Below the pieces are notes generated by a model, which saw only the letters and a list, made by a program, of their open reading frames with translations, was not told the DNA's origin and ran no database searches. Both the position numbers and the translations under genes were made by a program. From an uncultured Candidatus Actinomarina sp. (lineage in GTDB: Bacteria; Actinomycetota; Acidimicrobiia; Actinomarinales; Actinomarinaceae): DNA of 56,420 nt. The stretch is from assembly GCA_902593475.1 (NCBI GenBank), contig CACJIM010000008.1, positions 1 through 56,420 on the forward strand, in the 5' to 3' direction. This document shows, piece after piece, positions 25,470 through 33,685 of the stretch (the stretch's first letter is position 1; the number at the start of each line of letters is the position of its first letter).

Positions 25470-26834
25470 TTGAAAAAATTGACCATTATTGGCGGAGGGC
25501 CGGCAGGATATGCTGCTGCACTTTACGCAAGCAATTTTGATTTAGAAACCACCCTTATTGAATCAGACACTCTCGGCGGAACTTGTTTAAACAGAGGTTG
25601 TATACCAGCAAAATACTGGCTTCATGTTGCTGAACTAAATCACGAAATTGAAACCTCGAGTGAATTTGGAATAGATGTTAATGAGAAATCTATTAACTGG
25701 GCTAAAACAGCTGAAAAAAGATATGAAATTGTCAATAAGCTTGTTGGTGGAATTGGCATGTTACTTAACTCAAAAAAAGTAAATGTAATTGAAGGCTGGG
25801 GCTCAATAAAAGACAAAAATAATGTCTTTGTTAAAAAAGCTGATGGCGAAGAAATAGTAATTGAATCAGACTTTATACTTCTTGCAACTGGTTCAAAACC
25901 TAGATCTCTACCAAGTATTGAAATTGATAATGAGTTTACTATCACTTCAGACACAGCATTGAATTGGGAGAAACCACCAAAGAAAGTCTGTGTCATAGGA
26001 GCAGGTGCTATTGGTTGCGAATTTGCAAGCCTGTTAAATGACTTAGATTCTGATGTTGTAGTTGTTGAACTAGCCAGTGAAATATTACCTGGCTTAGATA
26101 AAAGAACATCTGGTGAATTAAGAAAACAACTATCTAAAAGAGGAGTAAATTTTAAATTAGGCACATCTGTTGAATCAATTACTGATAAAAAAGTTAGCTT
26201 TTCTGACGGAGAAAGTGATAACTTTGACTGTGTTTTAGTTGCTGTAGGAAGAGAGCCACTAACCCAAAACATTGGACTTGAAGAAGTGGGTGTAAAAGTT
26301 AATAAAGGATTTGTGCAAACTAATCTAGAAACTTTACAAACTGAGATAGAAAATATTTATGCACTTGGTGATATTGTTGAGGGCACTCCACAATTAGCCC
26401 ACGTTGCTTTTGCAGAAGCAGTAAGTTCTATAACTCATATTGCTACAGGTGAGAATAAGGCGGTTAATTACAACGCTATACCTTATGTTGTTTACACAAG
26501 GCCAGAACTTGCTGAAGTAGGTGTAAACTCTGAAAAAGCAAAAGAGCTTGGAATGAAAATTAATCAATCCCAACATGGCTTTGCTGGTATAGGTAGAGCC
26601 ATGATTCAAAATCAAAATCAGGGATTAGTAAAGGTTTACTCAGAAGAAAACGGTCCTATAGTAGGAGCAAGTGTATGTGGACCAGCAGCTGGTGAAATGA
26701 TACATGAATTAATGTATATGGTTGGCTGGGAAGCGCTTCCAGATGAAGCATCAGAATTTATACATGCACATCCAACTTTGAGTGAAGCAATTGGTGAATC
26801 ATTAATGAGTTTAAGTGGTAGGGGGTTACATTAA
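25470..26834 (+). CDS. lpdA: Dihydrolipoyl dehydrogenase (E3)
   Basis: 454 residues. IIGGGPAGYAAALYAS is the N-terminal FAD-binding motif, GGTCLNRGCIPAK contains the redox-active disulfide CxxxxC, VCVIGAGAIGCEFASLL is the NAD-binding motif, and HAHPTLSEA near the end supplies the catalytic His-Glu of the partner subunit. It reoxidises the dihydrolipoamide arm of E2, reducing NAD+. TTG start with a good Shine-Dalgarno (AGAAAGAGG) four bases before. First gene of an lpd-E1-E2-lipBA operon. Confidence 0.96.
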   Translation: MKKLTIIGGGPAGYAAALYASNFDLETTLIESDTLGGTCLNRGCIPAKYWLHVAELNHEIETSSEFGIDVNEKSINWAKTAEKRYEIVNKLVGGIGMLLNSKKVNVIEGWGSIKDKNNVFVKKADGEEIVIESDFILLATGSKPRSLPSIEIDNEFTITSDTALNWEKPPKKVCVIGAGAIGCEFASLLNDLDSDVVVVELASEILPGLDKRTSGELRKQLSKRGVNFKLGTSVESITDKKVSFSDGESDNFDCVLVAVGREPLTQNIGLEEVGVKVNKGFVQTNLETLQTEIENIYALGDIVEGTPQLAHVAFAEAVSSITHIATGENKAVNYNAIPYVVYTRPELAEVGVNSEKAKELGMKINQSQHGFAGIGRAMIQNQNQGLVKVYSEENGPIVGASVCGPAAGEMIHELMYMVGWEALPDEASEFIHAHPTLSEAIGESLMSLSGRGLH

Positions 26835-26835
26835 T

Positions 26836-28842
26836 ATGCAAATTGAAAAAATAACTAGGCAAGGCTATTCAGCAACACTTTCAAAAGAAGTTTTGTGGGA
26901 TATTTATAAATCTATGAAAACACAAAGATTATTAGAGGATAGATTGTTAAAAATGTACAAAGGTGGACAGTTAAGTGGCGCAGTTTATCCAGGAATTGGC
27001 CAAGAAGCATGTATGGCGGGTATTGCTGCTGGTATGGATTCAAAAGATATATTTGGCGGAACACACAGAGATCTTGGTGTTCAAATTAAAAAAGGGGTAA
27101 CTCTTAGGGAAATTGCATTAAATTTCTTTGGAAAAAACGATGGTCCTTCTAAAGGACGAGATGGAAATAGTCACTTTGGTGTTGTTGATAAAGGTACTTT
27201 GATGGTTGTTTCTCCGCTCCCTGACTCAGCACCTGTAGCAGTTGGTTGGGCTTTAGCATCTCAACAAAGTGGTTCTGGAGTCGTTGCAGTTGCAAACTGT
27301 GGTGAAGGAGCTACTGCAACAGGTACTTGGCATGAAAGTGTAAATATGGCAGCTGTGCTTAATCTACCTATAGTTTTTACAGTTCAAAATAATCAGTTTG
27401 CTTACTCATCACCAAATGATACTGAATTCGGTACACCTAATGTAGCTGATCGAGCTGCTGGGTATGGAATTCCAGCAAAGATTATTGATGGAAATGACAT
27501 ATATGAAGTAATAGATGCAATTCATGATTCGTGTGAAGAAGCTAGGAATGGTAACGGACCTTCATTAATTGAATTAGTCACCTTTCGTCATTATGGTCAC
27601 GCAGGACATGATCCAGCTGAATACGTAAATGATGAAGTAAGAGATTTTTGGATGAAAAGAGATCCCATTGCAAGATTTGAGAATGCATTGTTAGAGGAAG
27701 GATTATTCACAACTGAACATTTTGTAAATTTAACAGATGAGTTAGAAACCGAAATAAAAGATACTTTAGAATGGGCAAAAAATCAAGATGATCCTGATCC
27801 AAAAAATGAGGAAGCAGATATTTTTGCATTAAGAACTACTCCAAAAATTGAAAATAGTGAAGATAATAAAAAAACAATGAACTACATTGAAGCAATTACT
27901 AACGGACTAGATGAGTTGATGGAAAATGATGAAAACGTTTTTATGATGGGTGAAGATATTGGAGTTTTTGAAGGTGCGTTTAAAGCAACAAAAGGTCTTT
28001 TTGATAAATATGGACCGTTCAGAGTTATAGATACATCAATTTCAGAGGGCGGATTTACTGGAGCAGCAGTTGGAGCAGCTTTAGCAGGTAAAAAGCCGAT
28101 AGTTGAGTTACAGTTTTATGATTTTGTATATCCAGCACTTGATCAGATAACAACCGAAGCAGCAAAATATCATTGGAAAGCTGGAAAAGCTGTCCCTATG
28201 GTTGTCAGGGGTCCAACAGGAGCAGGTACAAGGTCTGGTCCATTTCACTCAATAAGTCCTGAATCATTGTTAGCTCATCATCCTGGAATTAAGGTAGTTG
28301 CTCCATCTAATCCATATGATGCAAAAGGACTTTTGGTAGCTGCTGTGAATGATCCAAACCCAGTTATGTATTTAGAGCATAAAAAACTATATAGAAAACC
28401 TGACATAAAAATGGATGTGCCACTTGGACTATATGAAGTTGAAATTGGTAAGGGAAAAATAGTCAAAGAAGGCTCAGACGTAACAATTGTTACATGGTCA
28501 GGAATGGTTTCAGTAGCAGAACAATCTGCTCAAGAATTAGAAGAGGAAGGCATTTCCGTTGAGATTGTTGACATTAGAACAATTGTTCCACTTGATGAAG
28601 AAATTATTCTTCAATCTGTTGAAAAAACATCAAATTTGTGCATTTTACAAGAGGATGTTCCTTTCTCATCAGTGGCATCTGAAATTTCATCTATGGTAGC
28701 TGAAAAAGGTTTTTGGAACTTAGACAATCCAATTGTCAAAGTTACACCTCCAAATACTCATATTCCTTTTGCTCCTGTGCTTGAAGATGCTTTCATACCG
28801 AGTGCTGAAAAAGTCATAAAAGCTATAAAAGAATTACAATAA
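26836..28842 (+). CDS. 2-oxoacid dehydrogenase E1, alpha and beta subunits fused
   Basis: 668 residues from the ATG at 26836, one base after the lpd stop and just behind a TAGGGGG ribosome-site-like run; a start at 26815 would overlap lpd. Residues about 10-320 form E1 alpha: the ThDP/Mg site runs from NCGEGATATGTWHE to VQNNQFAY, with FRHYGHAGHDPAEYV further on. From about 345 on is E1 beta, with NYIEAITNGLDELMENDENVFMMGEDIGVFEG and the C-terminal transketolase-type domain. Such a fusion replaces the usual heterotetramer. It decarboxylates a 2-oxoacid and transfers the acyl group to lipoate; whether pyruvate or branched-chain 2-oxoacids are used is not settled. Confidence 0.93.
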   Translation: MQIEKITRQGYSATLSKEVLWDIYKSMKTQRLLEDRLLKMYKGGQLSGAVYPGIGQEACMAGIAAGMDSKDIFGGTHRDLGVQIKKGVTLREIALNFFGKNDGPSKGRDGNSHFGVVDKGTLMVVSPLPDSAPVAVGWALASQQSGSGVVAVANCGEGATATGTWHESVNMAAVLNLPIVFTVQNNQFAYSSPNDTEFGTPNVADRAAGYGIPAKIIDGNDIYEVIDAIHDSCEEARNGNGPSLIELVTFRHYGHAGHDPAEYVNDEVRDFWMKRDPIARFENALLEEGLFTTEHFVNLTDELETEIKDTLEWAKNQDDPDPKNEEADIFALRTTPKIENSEDNKKTMNYIEAITNGLDELMENDENVFMMGEDIGVFEGAFKATKGLFDKYGPFRVIDTSISEGGFTGAAVGAALAGKKPIVELQFYDFVYPALDQITTEAAKYHWKAGKAVPMVVRGPTGAGTRSGPFHSISPESLLAHHPGIKVVAPSNPYDAKGLLVAAVNDPNPVMYLEHKKLYRKPDIKMDVPLGLYEVEIGKGKIVKEGSDVTIVTWSGMVSVAEQSAQELEEEGISVEIVDIRTIVPLDEEIILQSVEKTSNLCILQEDVPFSSVASEISSMVAEKGFWNLDNPIVKVTPPNTHIPFAPVLEDAFIPSAEKVIKAIKELQ

Positions 28843-28846
28843 AACC

Positions 28847-30121
28847 ATGAGTCAAATTGTAACTATGCCCCAGTTGGGTGAAACGGTAACTGAAGGAACA
28901 ATACTTCGCTGGCTAGTTCAAGTTGGTGATGAGGTAAAAGAAGATGATCCTATTCTAGAAATATCAACTGATAAAGTTGATACTGAAGTCCCATCTCCAT
29001 TTACTGGTCAGGTCACATCTCTTCTAGTTGAAGAAGGTGAGACTGTTGAAGTTGGAGCATCTCTATTGGAACTTGATGGAGATTCAAGTGGTAGCTCTGT
29101 CAGTGAAAAAACATCGGACGAAGTAGAAACTGTCAGCGAGCCAGTCAAGGAAGTTGTTGAAGTGGAAGTTGAAGAAGTCAAATCTTCTCCAGTTGTTAAA
29201 AGTACTAATTTAAAGTTATCACCTGTTGTTAGAAAATTAGCAACTGAAAACAATGTAGATCTTGAGCAAGTTACCGGTACTGGATCAGGTGGAAGGATTA
29301 CAAGGAAAGATATTGAGAGTTTTATAACTTCTGAAAGTCAGACTGTTCAAAAACCAAAAGAAGCACCAAGCCAACAAAAAGAGAAGCAAGTACAATCAGC
29401 CGAACCTTCAAGTGGTGAAATTTCTAGATTAAGAAGAAGAATTGCTGAGAATATGGTTATGTCAAAACAGACTTCTGCTCATGTAATGACTTCTGTCGAA
29501 GTTGACTATGAAAATGTTGAAATACTAAGAAGCAAGCACAAAAAATCATTTAAAGAAGAGAATGGTTTTTCTTTAACTTATCTACCTTTTATATCTCTAG
29601 CTACAATATATGCTTTAAGAGAGTATCCCGTTGTAAATAGTTCATTCGATCTTGATAAAAATATCCACAGTTTTCACAGCAATATTAATTTAGGTATAGC
29701 TGTTGACCTCAATCAAGAGGGCTTATTAGTCGGAACTCTTCGTGAAGCAGATTCATTTAGCTTGAAAGGTTTAGCAAGAAAAATATCAGATACATCATCA
29801 AAGCTAAGAGAAGGATCTTATGATTTGCATGATGTTTCTGGAAGTACATTTACCATCTCTAACAATGGTTCATTCAATTCATTCTTAACTTCTCCAATAA
29901 TTAATCAGCCAAACGTAGCAATATTGTCTACTGAGTCAGTTAAAAAAAGACCAGTAGTTATTGAAGCACAGGATGGCACTGATTCTATAGCTATTAGGCA
30001 TACTGGAATGTTAAGTTTGACATGGGATCACAGAGCTTTTGACGGTTCAGTTGCATTATTGTTCTTAAATTCTATAAGAGAAAAATTAGAAAACTCTGAC
30101 TGGTCACAGGAATTAAACTAG
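28847..30121 (+). CDS. 2-oxoacid dehydrogenase E2 (dihydrolipoamide acyltransferase)
   Basis: 424 residues. A single N-terminal lipoyl domain has EISTDKVDTEVPSP with the lysine to be lipoylated at about residue 43. An acidic Ser/Glu/Val-rich linker follows, then a peripheral subunit-binding domain (LSPVVRKLATENNVDLEQV...GGRITRKDI), a Lys/Gln linker, and the catalytic acyltransferase domain ending in TWDHRAFDGS, which holds the active-site histidine and aspartate. It carries acyl groups from E1 to CoA and forms the core of the complex. It lies four bases after the E1 gene and one base before the fused lipoylation enzyme that should modify it. Confidence 0.95.
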   Translation: MSQIVTMPQLGETVTEGTILRWLVQVGDEVKEDDPILEISTDKVDTEVPSPFTGQVTSLLVEEGETVEVGASLLELDGDSSGSSVSEKTSDEVETVSEPVKEVVEVEVEEVKSSPVVKSTNLKLSPVVRKLATENNVDLEQVTGTGSGGRITRKDIESFITSESQTVQKPKEAPSQQKEKQVQSAEPSSGEISRLRRRIAENMVMSKQTSAHVMTSVEVDYENVEILRSKHKKSFKEENGFSLTYLPFISLATIYALREYPVVNSSFDLDKNIHSFHSNINLGIAVDLNQEGLLVGTLREADSFSLKGLARKISDTSSKLREGSYDLHDVSGSTFTISNNGSFNSFLTSPIINQPNVAILSTESVKKRPVVIEAQDGTDSIAIRHTGMLSLTWDHRAFDGSVALLFLNSIREKLENSDWSQELN

Positions 30122-30122
30122 T

Positions 30123-31751
30123 TTGAGAAAATTAAATATAAGGTGGCTTGGTAAACTTCCATATTCTGAAGCTTATGATTTACAACTAGGTTTACACAAA
30201 TCTGTATCAAACAACTTAGAAAATGACGACTACCTTTTATTACTTGAACATGACAATGTAATCACATCTGGAAGAACATCAAACGAAGGCAATTTACTTG
30301 TTTCACTAGATTATTTAGAAGAAATGAAAATAGAATATTTCGAGACGGACAGAGGTGGAGATATTACTTTTCACGGAGAAGGTCAATTGATTGGATATCC
30401 AATTATCAGACTTGAAGATCCAAAAAAAGTTGTTCCATTTGTGAGATTGATTGAGAACACTTTAATCGATTCTCTAAAAGAATTATCTATAGATTCATTT
30501 ACTAAAGAAGATGACACCGGGGTTTGGACTGAAAAAGGAAAGATTGCTTCAATAGGGGTAAAAGTTAGTAAGTGGACAACGTATCATGGTTTTTCATTAA
30601 ATATTTTTGATAAATTAGAAGGGTTCCAGCTCATAAATCCTTGTGGAAATGAGTTAGAAAATATTACCGCAATTCAAAACTATAATAATGAAGTTTCTTT
30701 TGAGGAAGTTTCACATATAGTGTCTAAAAATTTCTCAAAGTTATTTAAATATAAAGAAATTGACGAGCAATTTTCACAATTTACACCTAAACAACTTAAA
30801 TCAAAAAAAGAATTCAACATTGACAAAATGGTTGCTGAGGGAGTTTTTAAACCGGCAAGTAAAGGAATTCCAATAACTATTAAAGGAGTTTTACAGAATG
30901 AGCCTAAAAGACCTGAATGGATGAAGGTTAAAGCTAATTTAGGTAATGATTACAGATCTTTAAAAAACCTAATAAATGAAAAAAAGCTAAATACAGTTTG
31001 TGAAGAGGCTTCATGTCCTAATATATATGAATGTTGGTCTATGGGAACTGCAACATTTATGATTATGGGTGATGTTTGTACTAGGGCTTGTGGGTTTTGT
31101 GATGTAAAAACTGGAAAGCCTGGAAGTTTAGATTGGGAAGAACCAAAAAGAGTAGCCGAAAGTGTTAATACTATGGGACTTTCACATGCTGTAATCACTT
31201 CAGTTAATAGAGATGATTTAAACGATGGTGGTTCTTTATTTTTTGCAGAAACAATAAGAGAAGTCAAAAAATTTAATAATGGTTGTGATGTAGAAGTTTT
31301 GATACCAGATTTTAAAGGTGATAGAGCAGCAATTAACAATATAATTGAAGCCTCACCAGAAGTAATCAATCATAATCTTGAAACAGTACCAAGGCTGCAA
31401 AGAGAGATACGAACATCTGCATCTTATGGAAGATCCTTATCTTTATTGCATTATGTAAAATCTCAGGGGTTTGAAGGAAAAACAAAAACAGGTTTAATTG
31501 TTGGTATGGGGGAGAGTAAGGAAGAAGTAATATCTGTATTAAAAGATATTTCAAAACTAGATGTTGATATTGTGACTATTGGGCAGTATTTGCGTCCTAC
31601 TGCAAAACATCGCCCAATAGATAGATACGCACCTGAAGAAGAATTTGAACATTATAAACTTATAGGAGAGTCTTTTGGAATACCGCATGTGGAGGCTGGT
31701 CCTTTAGTTAGATCTTCTTACCACGCAAAAGATTCCTTTGCGTCTGTATAG
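30123..31751 (+). CDS. LipB-LipA fusion: octanoyltransferase plus lipoyl synthase
   Basis: 542 residues in one frame, TTG start one base after the E2 stop. Residues about 1-215 are LipB: ETDRGGDITFHGEGQ (about 74-88), a conserved lysine in KGKIASIGVKV, and NPCG with the acyl-accepting Cys174. A linker of some 45 residues leads into LipA: CEEASCPNIYEC holds the auxiliary 4Fe-4S cysteines (293, 298, 304) and CTRACGFC the radical SAM cysteines (319, 323, 326), with RSSYHA near the end supplying the conserved serine. LipB moves octanoate from ACP to E2 and LipA inserts the two sulfurs. The two are normally separate proteins; here the chain unites successive steps and sits in the operon of its substrate. 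It depends on the Fe-S system encoded nearby. Confidence 0.95.
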   Translation: MRKLNIRWLGKLPYSEAYDLQLGLHKSVSNNLENDDYLLLLEHDNVITSGRTSNEGNLLVSLDYLEEMKIEYFETDRGGDITFHGEGQLIGYPIIRLEDPKKVVPFVRLIENTLIDSLKELSIDSFTKEDDTGVWTEKGKIASIGVKVSKWTTYHGFSLNIFDKLEGFQLINPCGNELENITAIQNYNNEVSFEEVSHIVSKNFSKLFKYKEIDEQFSQFTPKQLKSKKEFNIDKMVAEGVFKPASKGIPITIKGVLQNEPKRPEWMKVKANLGNDYRSLKNLINEKKLNTVCEEASCPNIYECWSMGTATFMIMGDVCTRACGFCDVKTGKPGSLDWEEPKRVAESVNTMGLSHAVITSVNRDDLNDGGSLFFAETIREVKKFNNGCDVEVLIPDFKGDRAAINNIIEASPEVINHNLETVPRLQREIRTSASYGRSLSLLHYVKSQGFEGKTKTGLIVGMGESKEEVISVLKDISKLDVDIVTIGQYLRPTAKHRPIDRYAPEEEFEHYKLIGESFGIPHVEAGPLVRSSYHAKDSFASV

Positions 31752-31758
31752 ATTCTTA

Positions 31759-31764
31759 TATACT
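31759..31764 (+). promoter_or_regulatory. -10 hexamer TATACT, leaderless start of transketolase
   Basis: TATACT, seven bases (TAAAGCA), then ATG at 31772. It lies just after the lipBA stop, so transketolase may have its own leaderless transcript. Confidence 0.5.
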
Positions 31765-31771
31765 TAAAGCA

Positions 31772-33685
31772 ATGTTTGATAAAGTAACAAAGTCTATTCG
31801 AGTAATATCTGCAGCTGCTGTTGAAAAAGCAAATTCTGGACATCCAGGAATGCCTATGGGTATGGCGGAAGTAGGTACAGTTTTATTTAAAAATGTTTTA
31901 AAAGTTTCAAATAAACAACCTGATTGGATCAATAGGGACAGATTTGTTTTAAGTGCTGGCCATGGTTCGATGTTGCTTTATAGCTTGCTTCATTTCAATA
32001 ATTTTGATATTTCTATAGACGATATTAAGCAATTTAGACAACTTGATTCAAAAACAGCTGGACATCCAGAAGTTGACACTTCATTAGGTATTGATATAAC
32101 TACAGGGCCCCTTGGACAAGGATTTGCTACAGGAGTTGGACTTGCTTTGGCAGAGTCCTATTTGTCGGAAGTTTTAGGTAAAGACATTATTGATCATTAT
32201 GTATACGGAATAGTCTCAGACGGAGATTTGATGGAAGGAATTTCATTTGAAGCTGCAGAATTGGCAGGTGTATGGAAATTAGGAAAACTGATTTATATAT
32301 TTGATGACAACAATATTTCTATAGATGGCAATGTTGATAAAGTATCCATTACGGATCAAAAGAAGAAATTCGAATCTTTTGGATGGCAAGTTTTAGAAGT
32401 TGATGGGCATAACGAAATTGAAATTAAAAATGCTATAGATTTATCAAAAAAAGAAACAAACAAACCTTCCTTAATTATTGCAAAAAGCACAATCGGAAAA
32501 TTTGCACCAAATAAACAAAATACCAGTTCTATACACGGTGCTCCTCTAGGAAATGAAGAAATGGAATTATTTTTTGATGAAATTGGTTGGGAAGGAGACC
32601 CTTTTGATCACAGTGATGATATCTATAATTATTTTGCAGAAAAGAGGCTTGAGGATGACAAATCTTTTGAAAAATGGAAATCAAACTTAGATAATAAATT
32701 AAAAAATGATGGCTCATTTAAAAAATTATGGGAGCAATTTGAAAAAAATGAGTTAAGTTTTCCAAAAAGTTTTGAAATTCAAGAAGCAGCTACACGTGTT
32801 ACTGGCGGTAATTATATGAAGTTAATTGGCTTAGAAAATAAATTTGTTTTAGGCGGGTCAGCTGATCTCGCAGCATCAACTAAACAAATTATTAGTGAAG
32901 AATCATATACAAGCGAAAATAAACGTGGACAAAATATAGAGTTTGGAATTAGAGAACACAGTATGGCGGCAGTAGTTAATGGAATAAGTCTTCACAGTAA
33001 TTTATTTTCTTTTGGTTCAACTTTTTTAGTTTTTTCAGACTACATGCGTCCAAGTATCAGGCTAGCTTCATTGATGAATTTAAATTCTGCATATATTTTT
33101 ACCCATGATTCAATATATCTTGGAGAAGATGGCCCAACACATCAGCCAGTAGAACACCTTATGTCTTTGAGGCTAATTCCTGGACTAGATGTTATTAGGC
33201 CTTCTAATAGTGTTGAAATAATTCATGCATATAAGTATTTATTTTCTAATACAAAAAATCCTAAAGCCCTATCGCTGACAAGACAAAATTTAAAATTTTT
33301 AGATTACGATGTCGATTATTCAGATTTTATAAATGGTGGTTTTATAATTTCCAAAGGTGAAGATTTAACTATTTTTGCATCAGGCTCCGAAGTTAATTTA
33401 GCATTAGAAATAAAAGAAACGCTTAAAGAATTTTCAGTTCAAGTTGTAAGCGTTCCAATACTAAATAAATTAACTCCTGCAGTATCTGAGTCATTAAATA
33501 ACAATAAATTCACCTTTACTCTTGAGTTAGGTAAAGCTACTGGATGGTTAGATTATATTGGTGATATAACCGAATCCTTTAGCGTTCAGATATTTGGCAA
33601 ATCTGCACCAGAAAAAGATTTAGCAGAGTTTTTTAAGGTTAATGCTGAATCTATTGGGGAAAAAATAAGAACCTATCTTGGCTAA
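31772..33685 (+). CDS. tkt: Transketolase
   Basis: 637 residues, normal length. KANSGHPGMPMGMAEV at the start, SAGHGSMLLYSLLH, GPLGQGFATGVGLALAE and the ThDP motif SDGDLMEGISFEAAELAG are all present; the second half contains the pyrimidine-domain glutamate in FGIREHSMAAV and THDSIYLGEDGPTHQPVE. It moves two-carbon units between sugar phosphates in the non-oxidative pentose phosphate pathway, complementing rpiB. It ends convergently with the wall protein, stops overlapping by four bases. Confidence 0.96.
   Translation: MFDKVTKSIRVISAAAVEKANSGHPGMPMGMAEVGTVLFKNVLKVSNKQPDWINRDRFVLSAGHGSMLLYSLLHFNNFDISIDDIKQFRQLDSKTAGHPEVDTSLGIDITTGPLGQGFATGVGLALAESYLSEVLGKDIIDHYVYGIVSDGDLMEGISFEAAELAGVWKLGKLIYIFDDNNISIDGNVDKVSITDQKKKFESFGWQVLEVDGHNEIEIKNAIDLSKKETNKPSLIIAKSTIGKFAPNKQNTSSIHGAPLGNEEMELFFDEIGWEGDPFDHSDDIYNYFAEKRLEDDKSFEKWKSNLDNKLKNDGSFKKLWEQFEKNELSFPKSFEIQEAATRVTGGNYMKLIGLENKFVLGGSADLAASTKQIISEESYTSENKRGQNIEFGIREHSMAAVVNGISLHSNLFSFGSTFLVFSDYMRPSIRLASLMNLNSAYIFTHDSIYLGEDGPTHQPVEHLMSLRLIPGLDVIRPSNSVEIIHAYKYLFSNTKNPKALSLTRQNLKFLDYDVDYSDFINGGFIISKGEDLTIFASGSEVNLALEIKETLKEFSVQVVSVPILNKLTPAVSESLNNNKFTFTLELGKATGWLDYIGDITESFSVQIFGKSAPEKDLAEFFKVNAESIGEKIRTYLG

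Noticed and set aside
25640-26272. 210-codon open frame on the minus strand
   Set aside because: It is antisense to lpdA, has a low-complexity Ser/Leu/Thr composition typical of a shadow frame, and no start signal.
26815-26835. Earlier start for the fused E1 protein
   Set aside because: It overlaps the end of lpdA and has no better ribosome site; the ATG at 26836 follows the stop directly.
30950-31369. 139-codon minus-strand frame in the LipA half
   Set aside because: Shadow of the radical SAM coding region; no own promoter or family match.
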